Positions 24,909-33,939 of a stretch of 50,902 nt of DNA are shown one piece after another (positions within the stretch are counted from its first letter, which is position 1; each line of letters opens with the position of its first letter). The position numbers and the translations under genes were made by a program. The notes below the pieces were generated by a model. That model was not told the DNA's origin, did not search any database, and was given only the letters and a program-made list of their open reading frames with translations. The stretch comes from a bacterium (GTDB lineage: Bacteria; Elusimicrobiota; Elusimicrobia; UBA1565; UBA9628), in the NCBI GenBank assembly GCA_021810245.1, contig JAJZJF010000005.1:1-50902 (forward strand), in the 5' to 3' direction.

Positions 24909-25889
24909 ATGAAAAAAGTAAATTTCCTGTCGCTGTTTTTTTTGTCGCTTCTGTTCTTGCCTCGCTTAACTCTCGCGGCTCCTTACGGGGAATACCGCGT
25001 CACTCCGCGACAGTTTGAAGACTTGGGCGTTCTCAGAGGGAACTCGGGACAAGTTCTGAAGTATTACGGCGGCCCCGTCATTTCTCACGTCAAGGTTTTT
25101 ATCGTCTATTGGGGCGATCAGGTCGGAACCGAGCTTCAGCTAAAGCTCGCGCCTTTTTACCGCTCGATTCTCGACAGCAGTTACATGGATGTTCTTGCCC
25201 AGTATAAAACGGATATTCCCGCCGTGGATGGACGAAAAGGAACCGGGCAAACCATCGGGCACGGCCGATTAATCGGCCAGAAAATGATCGAACCGCGCAA
25301 TCAAGCGGCAACTCTGACCGACAGGATGATCCAAAAAGAACTTTCCGCTCAGATCGCATCTGGAGTTTTACCCTCTCCGGATGCCAACACTCTTTATATG
25401 GTCTATTTCCCGCGAGGAGTCCGCATCAAGGGGCCAGGCGGCTCAGGCGGTTCCTGCGAAACCTTTGACGCCTACCATGATGGATTTAAAACCTCCCATG
25501 GCGACGCAATTTTCTACGGCGTCATGCCCGATTGCGGATTGGATTTTGCCGGCGCGACCGAAGTGTCGTCGCATGAGACAATCGAGGCCGTCACGGATCC
25601 CTTTCCAACGCCGGGAAATCATCCCAGCTATCCCCAGGCTTGGAATTCCATTCGCGGAGACGAGGTCGCCGATTTGTGTCAGATGCGGCCGCCGTCGTAC
25701 GTCTCAGGAAGCGTTACAAGCGTAGTCGCAAGGCCGTGGAACAATTCCATCGGCACTTGCGCCAAGGGGCCATGGACAGATGGAACAACTTTAAGCGCTT
25801 TTGGTTCCAGCGCAATTCACGCGAACCTCTTTCCGATCCTAAATACGCTGCCTGCGCTCACTCCAAACACTCTTTGGGAAGGACGCTAG
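24909..25889 (+). CDS. Secreted protein with metalloprotease-like motif
   Basis: A 326-residue exported protein: KK, then a hydrophobic core FLSLFFLSLLFLP and cleavage after TLAA. The ATG at 24909 has GGAGA just upstream; a TTG at 24894 is less likely. A central motif SSHETIEAVTDPFP resembles the HExxE zinc motif of a secreted family found in bacteria, fungi and plants, and the N-terminal YYGGPVISHVKVFIVYWG block is shared with that group. Cys residues appear near the motif (GSCETF, PDCGLD), possibly disulfide-bonded. It may be an extracellular peptidase, but this rests on one motif. Confidence 0.55.
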   Translation: MKKVNFLSLFFLSLLFLPRLTLAAPYGEYRVTPRQFEDLGVLRGNSGQVLKYYGGPVISHVKVFIVYWGDQVGTELQLKLAPFYRSILDSSYMDVLAQYKTDIPAVDGRKGTGQTIGHGRLIGQKMIEPRNQAATLTDRMIQKELSAQIASGVLPSPDANTLYMVYFPRGVRIKGPGGSGGSCETFDAYHDGFKTSHGDAIFYGVMPDCGLDFAGATEVSSHETIEAVTDPFPTPGNHPSYPQAWNSIRGDEVADLCQMRPPSYVSGSVTSVVARPWNNSIGTCAKGPWTDGTTLSAFGSSAIHANLFPILNTLPALTPNTLWEGR

Positions 25890-25901
25890 CGGCAGAAACG
25901 T

Positions 25902-26945
25902 TTAACCCAAAGTTTTCAAGTCAATTGAAAACCGGTAGCGAACGTCGTTTTTCATCATCCGATCATAAGCGCGGTTGACGTCCTGAATTTTAATGACCTC
26001 GACATCGGCTAAGACCTTGTGCTTTTCACAAAAATCTAACATCTCTTGAGTTTCAGGAAGGCCGCCAATGAGAGAACCCGCCAACGTTCTTCGTCCCATG
26101 ATCAGCGGAAAAGCCGCCACCTCCAGCGGAACCGGAGAAGCCCCGACCAAGGTCAAGGCTCCGTCTAACTTAAGCATTCCCAAGGCGGAATTTAAATCAT
26201 GTTTAGCTGAAACCGTATCAATAATGAAATTTAAATGCCCAGCCATCTTGGATACGGCATTTAAATCAGACAAGAGAATGAATTCATCCGCTCCCAGGCG
26301 TTTAGCGTCCTCTTTTTTAGACGAAGAATGACTCAAGACAAAAACCTCCGCTCCCAAAGCCTTTCCAATTTTAACCGCCATGTGCCCCAGGCCCCCCAAG
26401 CCTAGAACGCCAATGCGCGAATTTTTACCGACCTTAAAACGCTTAAGAGGGGAATAGGTCGTAATTCCGGCGCACAAAAGAGGCGCGACGCGCTCAAGGG
26501 GAAGGCCCTTGCCGATCTTGAGAACAAAATCCTCATCCACCACGATATGGGAGGAATACCCTCCTTGTGTCGCTAGTCCATCCCGGCCAACGCTGTTATA
26601 GGTGAATGTCGCAGGCCCCGCGCAAAATTGTTCAAGCCCCTTTTGACAAGACTCGCATTTCCGGCAAGAATCAACCAAGCATCCCACCCCGGCAAAATCG
26701 CCTTCCTTAAATTTTTTCACCTCTTTTCCAATCCGGACCACTCGTCCCACAATTTCATGTCCCGGAACCATGGGGTAGACCGCCGCCCCCCATTCGTTTC
26801 GAGCTGAATGAATATCGGAATGGCAGATTCCGCAGTAGGCAATTTCAATTTGAACGTCCTTGGGTCCTAGCGCTCTCCGCTCAAATGAAAACGGTTCCAG
26901 AGGCGTCGTCGCGCTTTTGGCGGCATATCCATGACATTGGCTCAT
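25902..26945 (-). CDS. Zinc-dependent alcohol dehydrogenase (cinnamyl/YahK type)
   Basis: A 347-residue medium-chain dehydrogenase that oxidises alcohols or reduces aldehydes with NAD(P)H. Catalytic zinc ligands are in CGICHSDIH and GHEIVGRV, and structural zinc ligands in CRKCESCQKGLEQFC. The Rossmann motif is GLGGLGHMA, and the NADP-type sequence after it (VLSHSSSKK) suggests NADP preference, as in YahK/CAD-type enzymes. AGGAGA before the ATG at 26945 fixes the start; an upstream ATG at 26963 lacks one. It faces away from the rhodanese gene; between them lies a tandem 16-bp repeat. Confidence 0.92.
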   Translation of the reverse strand: MSQCHGYAAKSATTPLEPFSFERRALGPKDVQIEIAYCGICHSDIHSARNEWGAAVYPMVPGHEIVGRVVRIGKEVKKFKEGDFAGVGCLVDSCRKCESCQKGLEQFCAGPATFTYNSVGRDGLATQGGYSSHIVVDEDFVLKIGKGLPLERVAPLLCAGITTYSPLKRFKVGKNSRIGVLGLGGLGHMAVKIGKALGAEVFVLSHSSSKKEDAKRLGADEFILLSDLNAVSKMAGHLNFIIDTVSAKHDLNSALGMLKLDGALTLVGASPVPLEVAAFPLIMGRRTLAGSLIGGLPETQEMLDFCEKHKVLADVEVIKIQDVNRAYDRMMKNDVRYRFSIDLKTLG

Positions 26946-26964
26946 ATTCTTTCTCCTAATCAAA

Positions 26965-26996
26965 CGAGTTTATCTACTTTCGAGTTTATCTACTTT
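26965..26996. repeat. Tandem 16-bp direct repeat
   Basis: CGAGTTTATCTACTTT occurs twice in a row (26965-26980 and 26981-26996), just upstream of the alcohol dehydrogenase gene. It may be a regulator site for it or a simple duplication. Confidence 0.8.
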
Positions 26997-27118
26997 ACAA
27001 AATCGCGATTTTTATTTTCAAAGATTGTTCGCTAATATCCGCATAATTTGCCAAAATAGAAGAAGAAACGGGAAAGCTTTATATTCCCCGTTCAAAACTA
27101 AAAAAAGGAGAAAAAACA

Positions 27119-27490
27119 ATGATCACCGAAACCAAAGAAATGAGCGCCGTGGATTATTTTAAGGCGAAACTTCAGTTCGAGACGACTCCGCACGAACTTA
27201 GCTCCGCACTTGAGAAAAAAAGTGTTTTCCTGGTGGATGTTCGGGACTCTGAGTCCTACAAAAAGGAACATATCACCGGTTCGATGAATATCCCGTTTGC
27301 GGATATCGTCAGCAACCTCTCCAAACTCCCCAAGGACAAGACCATTGTCCTCTACTGTTGGAACATCACCTGCGCCTTGGCGCCCAAAGCGGCCTTGATG
27401 TTGGCCGAAAAAGGCTTTAAAGTTCAGGAACTGGTCGGCGGAATCGCGGAGTGGAAATCAAAGGGCTTCTCGGTCGAATCGAGCAAATAA
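27119..27490 (+). CDS. Single-domain rhodanese-like protein
   Basis: A 123-residue sulfurtransferase-like domain: VFLVDVRDSESYKKEHI and GSMNIPFADI form the first half, and KTIVLYCWNITCALAPKAAL carries the likely active Cys (YCWNITC; first Cys at the usual position). The C-terminal GFKVQELVGGIAEWKSKGF block is a rhodanese hallmark. It is cytoplasmic, with no signal peptide. AAAGGAG lies about 9 nt before the ATG. A strong hairpin terminator follows the stop, so it is likely expressed alone. Its sulfur donor or partner is unknown. Confidence 0.9.
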   Translation: MITETKEMSAVDYFKAKLQFETTPHELSSALEKKSVFLVDVRDSESYKKEHITGSMNIPFADIVSNLSKLPKDKTIVLYCWNITCALAPKAALMLAEKGFKVQELVGGIAEWKSKGFSVESSK

Positions 27491-27500
27491 GCGGTCAATA

Positions 27501-27534
27501 AAAAGCCCCTCGGAAATTCCGAGGGGCTTTTTTT
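27501..27534. terminator. Bidirectional rho-independent terminator
   Basis: AAGCCCCTCGG (27503-27513) pairs with CCGAGGGGCTT (27519-27529) around a 5-nt loop, followed by a T-run, and A-rich on the other side. It serves the rhodanese gene and the convergent gene ending at 27544. Confidence 0.95.
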
Positions 27535-27543
27535 ATCTCTAGA

Positions 27544-28449
27544 TTAAAGCTTTAAACTGACGCCGACGTTGATAAAATTCTCCGCCGTCGTTCCCGGCTG
27601 AACATAATGCTCATAGGAAGCGTTAAAAGCCAGCATCATCATATTGGCGGCGACCCCGAAAGCGTAAGCGTCGGAGGCCTGCGCTCCTAACTGAAAGGTC
27701 GTATGGGTGTAAGAAAGATACGGCGTCAAAAATGGAATCATCTCCATTTGGATTTTAGCGTTGACCGACATATCCGGAAAGCCCAAAACCACGTTGGTCA
27801 CCCCGTCTAAGTTGGTCACTTCCGCATTTTGAACGCCCAACCCTCCCAGATTGCGGTCATAGAGAGATTTAGTTACGTTGACGGTCATTAGATTATCCAT
27901 CAACGCCGCATCGACAGAGCCGTGTAAATTGGTTTGCCCGAAATTGGCGCTTCCGGCATGGCCTAAAAAAGTGGAACCCTCGCCGTTGTGGATTTCGTTG
28001 ACGCCAGCTCTTAAGTCTACTCCGCCCAGACCCGCGCTTTCCGGCCCCCAATAATAAGGATTAGAGGCTTGAGCCGCGGCGCGCAGGGGCGGCCCTCCGC
28101 CCGGGGTTAAACTCAAAACTCCGTCGGCTCCAAAAAAGTAATTATTATAACCGTCGATGGTTGGGGTCGCGCCTCCCGAAAGTCCCAAGCCCCAAGTTTT
28201 CTGGTCGTAAGCGGCGCGCAGGGAATAGGTCCGATAGGTATAACCCTTGGTCCCGTCTCCATGATACTCTTCAAAGGATGGCTGAAAATGAAGGGCGCCG
28301 CCGAAATCGGCCGAGGCCTGGGTTCCGACGTAGCCGCCGCTTCCCATCGTTTGATTGACATTGCCGTCCGCGAACATAGCGGCGGCCGGAAGAGCGCTTA
28401 AACTCCACAACGCGAGCGTCAAGACGACAGCACGAGTTAATATTTTCAT
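27544..28449 (-). CDS. Predicted outer-membrane or exported beta-rich protein
   Basis: A 301-residue protein with a clear signal peptide (MKILTRAVVLTLALWSLSAL, cleavage near AAA-MF). The mature part is rich in Gly, Asn and alternating hydrophobic residues and ends VGVSLKL with a C-terminal hydrophobic residue pattern seen in beta-barrels. It has Gly-rich loops but no recognised enzymatic motif. A barrel or surface protein is the best guess. It lies alone, divergent from nothing close: the UDP-glucose dehydrogenase gene is upstream on the same strand. Confidence 0.6.
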   Translation of the reverse strand: MKILTRAVVLTLALWSLSALPAAAMFADGNVNQTMGSGGYVGTQASADFGGALHFQPSFEEYHGDGTKGYTYRTYSLRAAYDQKTWGLGLSGGATPTIDGYNNYFFGADGVLSLTPGGGPPLRAAAQASNPYYWGPESAGLGGVDLRAGVNEIHNGEGSTFLGHAGSANFGQTNLHGSVDAALMDNLMTVNVTKSLYDRNLGGLGVQNAEVTNLDGVTNVVLGFPDMSVNAKIQMEMIPFLTPYLSYTHTTFQLGAQASDAYAFGVAANMMMLAFNASYEHYVQPGTTAENFINVGVSLKL

Positions 28450-28492
28450 GAAAATATTATATATGAAAAACCCTCAGAAATTACGTCTTATT

Positions 28493-29803
28493 TTACGGGC
28501 GACCCACGCCGCAATAGGTAAAGCCCAAAGAGCGCATTTTTTGAGGGTCATAGAGATTGCGCCCATCAAGAATCAGCGGATTTTTAAGAAGGCCAAAAAT
28601 GCGCTTAAAATCAAGGTCTTTAAATTCTGGCCAATCCGTGACCACGGCCACCGCGTCGGCCCCTTGAAGACACTGATAAACGTCCTTGCATAAAACCACT
28701 CCTTTCATCTGCGGCCAAAAAGGCGCGCGGTCAAGCGCCACGGGATCTGTCGCCCGAATCTTGACTCCGCGATCTTTAAGGTGAAGGGCGATATCCAGGC
28801 TTGGCGCAAAGCGCATGTCATCGGTGTTGGGCTTAAACGCAAGGCCCAGCATCGCCACGGTTTTGCCTTCCAAATTCCAAAGATGTTCCTCTAATTTCCG
28901 AATGATCCAGGTTTTCTGAAACTCATTGACTTCCTTGACCGCTTTGAGCATTTGAAAGTCGTAGCCTTTCTTTCTCGCGATCCAATAAAAGGCTTCAAGA
29001 TCCTTCGGAAAGCAAAATCCGCCAAAACCGATTCCCGCGTTGAAAAACATCGGCCCGATGCGACGATCAAGCCCCATTCCCTTGGCGACCAAGCCGACGT
29101 CGGCGCCCACTTTCTCGCACAAAATGGAAACCGCGTTGATATAGGAAATCTTCATCGCTAAAAAAGAATTAGAAGCATGCTTAATGAGTTCCGCGCTTTT
29201 GACATCGGTGACAAGGACCGTTGAGTCAATAGGCTCATAAACCTTGCGCATGACCTTTTCAGATCGCGGAGACGCCACTCCTAAAACAATCCGATCGGGA
29301 TTCATGAAATCTTTAACCGCCGAGCCTTCGCTTAAAAATTCCGGATTGGAAACGACGTCAAACTCCACTCCCTTTTTCGCTAAACGCGCGACCGTTTTAT
29401 AAACCCATTCCCCGGTCTCGACTGGAACCGTCGATTTGTCCACGATGACGGCATAGCCGGATAAATTCTGGGCGACCTCGGCCGCGACATTTTCAACCGC
29501 CGACAAATCCGCCGAACCGTCTTCACGAGGAGGAGTGCCGACCGCGATGAATACGACCTCAACAGGAGAATTTTTAATGCGCATTCCTTCCTTGATAGAG
29601 GAAGCGAAAGAAAGCCTTTTGTGGCGCGCATTCTTCTTGAAAATAGCCTCAAGCCCCGGTTCATGGATGGGAACTTTCCCCGCTTTTAGAGCGGCAATTT
29701 TTTTCTTGTCGGAATCAACGCAGACGACCTGATGGCCAATCTCCGCCAAACACGCCCCGGTCACTAAACCCACATAACCGCAACCCACTACGCAAATTTT
29801 CAT
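28493..29803 (-). CDS. ugd: UDP-glucose 6-dehydrogenase
   Basis: A 436-residue NAD-dependent enzyme oxidising UDP-glucose to UDP-glucuronate for polysaccharide or lipid glycosylation. The Rossmann motif VGCGYVGLVTGACLAEIGH opens the protein; the active-site Cys is in GFGGFCFPKD, and substrate Lys/Asn contacts are in KSAELIKHASNSFLAMKISY. The C-terminal domain contains GLAFKPNTDDMRFAPSLDI. It faces a GT21 glycosyltransferase gene (29879) across a 75-bp gap with a TATAAT at 29856-29861, so the pair may share sugar-nucleotide metabolism, although GT21 normally uses UDP-glucose. Confidence 0.96.
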   Translation of the reverse strand: MKICVVGCGYVGLVTGACLAEIGHQVVCVDSDKKKIAALKAGKVPIHEPGLEAIFKKNARHKRLSFASSIKEGMRIKNSPVEVVFIAVGTPPREDGSADLSAVENVAAEVAQNLSGYAVIVDKSTVPVETGEWVYKTVARLAKKGVEFDVVSNPEFLSEGSAVKDFMNPDRIVLGVASPRSEKVMRKVYEPIDSTVLVTDVKSAELIKHASNSFLAMKISYINAVSILCEKVGADVGLVAKGMGLDRRIGPMFFNAGIGFGGFCFPKDLEAFYWIARKKGYDFQMLKAVKEVNEFQKTWIIRKLEEHLWNLEGKTVAMLGLAFKPNTDDMRFAPSLDIALHLKDRGVKIRATDPVALDRAPFWPQMKGVVLCKDVYQCLQGADAVAVVTDWPEFKDLDFKRIFGLLKNPLILDGRNLYDPQKMRSLGFTYCGVGRP

Positions 29804-29878
29804 GTCTTTATTCCCCTTATTTAAAATCAGCAGTTCAAAAATATCTTATCAAATGTATAATCTAAAGACTGATGGCTT

Positions 29879-31054
29879 ATGCTTAGTTGTCTCTATTGTT
29901 TCTCTGCGGCCTGGGCTGTAATTCTGCTCGCGGGTTTGTGGGCTTGTGCGCTAGCCACTTTCCGCCACTTCGGGCGAAGCGCTTTCTCAAGCCAATCAAA
30001 TTTTGCCGAAAAAATGACCTTGATTCGCCCGATCCGCGGCCTCAACGATGGAATTAGAGAAGCCTTGGAATCTATAGCCGAGTCCGACATTCAAAGCCGA
30101 CTTGAGATATTAATCGCAATGGAATCTTCCGATGATCCGGCTTATCCGATCGCGATAGGATTTTCCCAGTATAAAGCGAATAGAAACGTCTCCATTATTT
30201 TAACCGGTCCCAGCAAGGACCGAATGGGCAAAATACACAATATGATAGAGGCTTTTCCCAAAGCTAAAACCCCTTTCATCGTTTTCTCGGACGCCGACGC
30301 TTGGGCCAACCCGGCGTTGATTCGAGAAACCGCTCGCGCCTTCGGCTCCGGTTATGACGCGGTGTTTGCATTGCCTTATTTTGCAGATGCCAGAAACGCC
30401 GCGGAAATGAGTTTCGCCGTGGCCTTAAACCACGGATTTTCAACCCCCGCAGCTCTAAGTTATTATCTGTTTAATTTTCCGTTTTGCGCCGGCGCCTGGA
30501 TGGGGTTTTCAAAAGACATCATCAGAAAAATCGGGGGGCTTGAATCCTTTGAAAAGCGCATCGCCGACGATTACTCTCTGGGGATGGCGGTCGTTAAAGC
30601 TGGCGGCAAACACGCATTTCTTAGCCGCCCTGTTTTCTTTCGAGAAACCACTAAAAGCGTCAAGGATACTTTTCAGCATTTGTCAAAATGGGCCTCTATC
30701 ATTCATTCTTGCCTGCCCAATCTTTATTGGATTGCCCCTCTTTTCTCCCCCACCCATGCCGCCTTTTTATTTTTGTTCATCGCCTGGGCGACCCATTGGC
30801 ATGTTCTGGCCGCTTTAGTTCTTTTTACAGCGACTATTCTCTCCCGCATTTTGGTGGGAATCATTCAAGACTTGAAAATCGCGCGCAAGACCATGCCTTT
30901 TTACTCTTATCTTGGAATTCCCTTGTTTGATTTTATCGCCACGGGAATTTGGCTGTCTGGATTCCGCAAAAACATCAACTGGAGAAACAAAAGCTACCGA
31001 TTGTCTAGGGGATGCAAAGCGGAAGTGCTAAACGCCGAGATTCCTGTCAGATAA
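29879..31054 (+). CDS. GT21-family glycosyltransferase (ceramide glucosyltransferase-like)
   Basis: A 391-residue membrane glycosyltransferase. An N-terminal membrane anchor (about 3-26) is followed by a GT-A domain with aspartate motifs: AMESSDD (D1), FSDADAW (D2) and IADDYSLG (D3), and the HLSKWA segment in place of the classic QxxRW. Two or three C-terminal membrane segments follow (FLFLFIAWATHWHVLAALVL and others), and the tail reads INWRNKSYRLSRGCK. This layout matches ceramide glucosyltransferase (GT21) and the bacterial hopanoid relatives (HpnI). Glucosylation of a membrane lipid is likely. It converges on tolB, whose stop is 1 bp away. Confidence 0.85.
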   Translation: MLSCLYCFSAAWAVILLAGLWACALATFRHFGRSAFSSQSNFAEKMTLIRPIRGLNDGIREALESIAESDIQSRLEILIAMESSDDPAYPIAIGFSQYKANRNVSIILTGPSKDRMGKIHNMIEAFPKAKTPFIVFSDADAWANPALIRETARAFGSGYDAVFALPYFADARNAAEMSFAVALNHGFSTPAALSYYLFNFPFCAGAWMGFSKDIIRKIGGLESFEKRIADDYSLGMAVVKAGGKHAFLSRPVFFRETTKSVKDTFQHLSKWASIIHSCLPNLYWIAPLFSPTHAAFLFLFIAWATHWHVLAALVLFTATILSRILVGIIQDLKIARKTMPFYSYLGIPLFDFIATGIWLSGFRKNINWRNKSYRLSRGCKAEVLNAEIPVR

Positions 31055-31055
31055 A

Positions 31056-32360
31056 CTACCGCGACCAAGAGGGAGTCGCGCTATTTCCTTTAATTTTCAA
31101 AAGCGCATGAGGCGCGGAGCCGTCGGCATCCATCACATAAAGGCGGGAAATGCCGTTTCTACCTGTCCGGCTAAAAACGATAAAGCGTCCGTCCGGGGAC
31201 CAAGACGGGTTTTCGCTCGATCCACTTCCATGAGTAATATCGCGCTCATCGGTTCCGGTAATATCAGTCAAAAGAATATCTAATTTTTCCGTGGGAGAAA
31301 CTCTCCCGGCAAAAGTAATCCACTGTCCTGTCGGCGACCAGGAAGGAGAATCGCACCAGTTGAGCATGGTCAACCTCTTGACGCGAGCGGTCAACAAGTC
31401 CATGGTATAGACCTCGGGGTTTCCCGCCCGATCGGATACGAAAGCGATTTGGCTGGCATCCGGAGAAAACGTGGGTGAACTGTCAGCTCCTCTATCATTG
31501 GTCAATTGAGTCAGATGGCCGTTGACAAGGTTTTTGATATAGATATTCGGATTTTTCCCGCGCGAGAGGGTCATCAAAAGCTTGTCGCCATTGGGAGAAA
31601 AACCGCCGGCGATATTGAGCCCCTGATAGGTCGAAAATGGCCGAGAATGACTCCCAGGTTTTAGATCCAGAATAAACAGGTCGGGGTTCCCGTTTTTATA
31701 GCTGGTATAGACAATCTGTTTTCCATCAGGAGTAAAGCGCGGCAAGATGTCAATTGAATGATCCCAAGTCAATCTCCTCAAATTTTGGCCGTCGTAATCA
31801 ACCAGATATATTTCCTTGTGCGTGGTTTGATCATTAGAGAACGCGATATGGGTATGGGCGATTCCCGGCTTTCCCGTTAAGGCCTCAACGATTTCATCCG
31901 ACATCTGATGAGCCATTTCCCGCCAAGAATCAGAATTGCCTTTGTAAAAATGCCCTAGAATGGTCGAGCCGGAATTGAGGTCCAAAAGATGAACTGTTAT
32001 TTGTAATTGGTCGAGAGCCGTTGAAACATCCGCAGTCAATAAAAAAGTCGCGCCTTTCTTGCGCCAATCAGAAGCAATTTCCCTGGCATTAGAGCCGTTA
32101 AAAGCCGGGCCGTTTTCAAGCACATTGAAATAACGTGACATTAGTAAATCCGCCCGCACGACATCCCTGAGGTTATGGGCCATGAAGGCCGCTTTTTTTT
32201 CTCCCACAGGGCGAGAGAAAAACGGGGGCAAAGCTAAATTAAGAAGAGGCTGGGACTGGTTTTGCCCCGAAAGCTGAAGATAAAGTTCGTTTGTATCCGC
32301 CCAAAGAGGAGACTGAAATAGAAACAAAAGAGCGGATAAGACCCAAGAAGTTTTTTTCAC
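31056..32360 (-). CDS. tolB: Tol-Pal system protein TolB
   Basis: A 434-residue periplasmic protein: a signal peptide (ALLFLFQSPLWA), a TolB N-terminal domain at about 25-150 and a PD40-type beta-propeller with repeats such as ILPRFTPDGKQIVYTS, SPTFSPDASQIAFVSD, SPSWSPTGQWITFAG and NPSWSPDGRFIVFSR. It binds Pal to link the outer membrane and peptidoglycan. It starts with an ATG overlapping the cpoB stop by 4 bp. The order pal-cpoB-tolB along the transcript is unlike the usual tolB-pal-cpoB, and tolQRA are absent here. Confidence 0.93.
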   Translation of the reverse strand: MKKTSWVLSALLFLFQSPLWADTNELYLQLSGQNQSQPLLNLALPPFFSRPVGEKKAAFMAHNLRDVVRADLLMSRYFNVLENGPAFNGSNAREIASDWRKKGATFLLTADVSTALDQLQITVHLLDLNSGSTILGHFYKGNSDSWREMAHQMSDEIVEALTGKPGIAHTHIAFSNDQTTHKEIYLVDYDGQNLRRLTWDHSIDILPRFTPDGKQIVYTSYKNGNPDLFILDLKPGSHSRPFSTYQGLNIAGGFSPNGDKLLMTLSRGKNPNIYIKNLVNGHLTQLTNDRGADSSPTFSPDASQIAFVSDRAGNPEVYTMDLLTARVKRLTMLNWCDSPSWSPTGQWITFAGRVSPTEKLDILLTDITGTDERDITHGSGSSENPSWSPDGRFIVFSRTGRNGISRLYVMDADGSAPHALLKIKGNSATPSWSR

Positions 32361-33199
32361 TGCGACTGCGCTTGAGGCGCTTGCCTTTTTATTTTTTTCT
32401 TGGTCTTAGACGACTTAGAAGAATGAATGAGTTTTTTCAATGCCAAGGCGGCCGAATGAGCCTCGGGAGTTTGAGGGAAATCGTTTTCAACCGATTCCAG
32501 ATACTGTTCCGCTTCCTTCTTTTTCCCTCCCAGATGAATCAAACAGCGCGCATACATTAAGCGCGTTGAAGGGATTAAATTGCTTTTCGGATAGCGAGTC
32601 ATGAAAAGAGCGAACTGCTCGCCAGCCTTTTTCCACTCTTTAAGCCCATAATAACAGCGAGCCAGCTTGTAAAGGGCGGCATCGGCAAAAGCCCCGTTGG
32701 GATATTTTTGCAAATACTCGCTAAAGCCTTGAGCGGCCAAATCATAATTTTTGAGGCCAAGACGGATATCGGCGGAGTTAAAAATTTCCGTTGGAGAATG
32801 CCCGCGCGCCTTTTCGTCTTTTTCCAGGGCCGCTTTTTGCGCCTCAAGACTTTTAATCTGTTGCGCTGTTAAAACCTTGCCGATGGATAAAACCTGATTG
32901 GCAATCTGCACCCGCATGTCGTCTATTTTTGATGAGAGGTCGTTCATTTGACTCTCATTTTCCTTGATTGTTTCGGTGTAAACGCCCAGATCGTCGTGTA
33001 AATTTTTGACCTGTTCAGACAAATCCGCCTGATTATCCTGGAGAGAAGTCAAGGTTTTTTGAAGGCCCACTAACTGCTGCTTTAAGGCGTCGGTCTGGGC
33101 TTCGAGGTCTACGACATCCTGTTGGGTCGCGACGCAGGCGCTAAAAAAAGAAACGCCGAAGGCGAGAGCCGCAAGCACAACCGTTTTTTTTGCGCGCAC
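32357..33199 (-). CDS. CpoB/YbgF-like lipoprotein with coiled coil and TPR
   Basis: A 280-residue lipoprotein: a signal peptide with lipobox FFSAC (lipid-anchored C22), an N-terminal coiled coil at about 28-105 (VVDLEAQTDALKQQLVGLQK), and C-terminal TPR-like repeats at about 135-255 (YDLAAQGFSEYLQKYPNGAF, ARCYYGLKEWKKAGEQFALF, EAEQYLESVENDFPQTPEA). This is the CpoB layout, which coordinates Tol-Pal with septal peptidoglycan synthesis; here the coiled coil trimerises. It lies between pal and tolB. Confidence 0.88.
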   Translation of the reverse strand: MRAKKTVVLAALAFGVSFFSACVATQQDVVDLEAQTDALKQQLVGLQKTLTSLQDNQADLSEQVKNLHDDLGVYTETIKENESQMNDLSSKIDDMRVQIANQVLSIGKVLTAQQIKSLEAQKAALEKDEKARGHSPTEIFNSADIRLGLKNYDLAAQGFSEYLQKYPNGAFADAALYKLARCYYGLKEWKKAGEQFALFMTRYPKSNLIPSTRLMYARCLIHLGGKKKEAEQYLESVENDFPQTPEAHSAALALKKLIHSSKSSKTKKKIKRQAPQAQSQ

Positions 33200-33236
33200 T
33201 CAGAACCTTCGGCGATTTCCTATTTCCAATAGTCAG

Positions 33237-33842
33237 TTATTGCCCGGCAGATGGAGCCGGAGCGGTGGTTGAAGATGAAGCAGGGGTCATGGAAGCGGCG
33301 CTTTTAGCCGCGATTTTCTCGCGAACTTCGGTATCGGCATGCCGGTTTTTAGACCAGCATGATTCCGTCATCTCGGAACAAACCAGTTTCTCTTTTCCGT
33401 AGGAAATCGTGGCAATGCGATGGCCAGAAATTCCCAGAAGCATGTAATAACTCCGAACGGACTTGGCGCGGCGCTGTCCCAAAGCGAGGTTGTATTCGAC
33501 AGTTCCTCTTTGGTCGCAGTTGCCCGTCACCATAATGTCCAAATCGGGATGATTTTTTAAATAATGGGCGTTTTTCTTGAGTATGGATCGAGTCTCCGCG
33601 CTTAATTTCGCGCTGTCATAGTTAAAATAGACTGAAACGAGTTGAGGAACCTCTTCAAACTCGCCTCCGCGCAAACTGGCCTCGGTCATTGAAGAAGCCG
33701 CGACCGTCGGGGTGGATACGGCCACCGCCGGAGGGGTCTGAACGCCGCTGACCTTGATATGTTTGGGAGAACACGAAATAAACGCCAGAACTCCCACTGT
33801 GACAATGCCAACAGAGACGAATTGAACAAAAGTCTTTTTCAT
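33237..33842 (-). CDS. pal: Peptidoglycan-associated lipoprotein Pal
   Basis: A 201-residue lipoprotein; the in-frame extension to 34082 is rejected because the antisense gene occupies it and MKKTFVQFVS begins a signal peptide with lipobox FISC (C24). The OmpA-like domain shows GNCDQRGTVEYNLALGQRRAK, which carries the Asp and Arg that contact meso-diaminopimelate. The C-terminal tail (about 165-201) is unusual for Pal: it is rich in Ala, Ser, Thr and Pro. It anchors the outer membrane to peptidoglycan, with TolB as partner. The divergent gene begins 97 bp away. Confidence 0.93.
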   Translation of the reverse strand: MKKTFVQFVSVGIVTVGVLAFISCSPKHIKVSGVQTPPAVAVSTPTVAASSMTEASLRGGEFEEVPQLVSVYFNYDSAKLSAETRSILKKNAHYLKNHPDLDIMVTGNCDQRGTVEYNLALGQRRAKSVRSYYMLLGISGHRIATISYGKEKLVCSEMTESCWSKNRHADTEVREKIAAKSAASMTPASSSTTAPAPSAGQ

Positions 33843-33939
33843 ATTTTCCAATTTCTCCTCAATCCCATCATGATACTTAACTGACGGATTTATTGTAACA
33901 AAAAATATGTTAAAATACCAAAGATAAGGAGAAAATATT

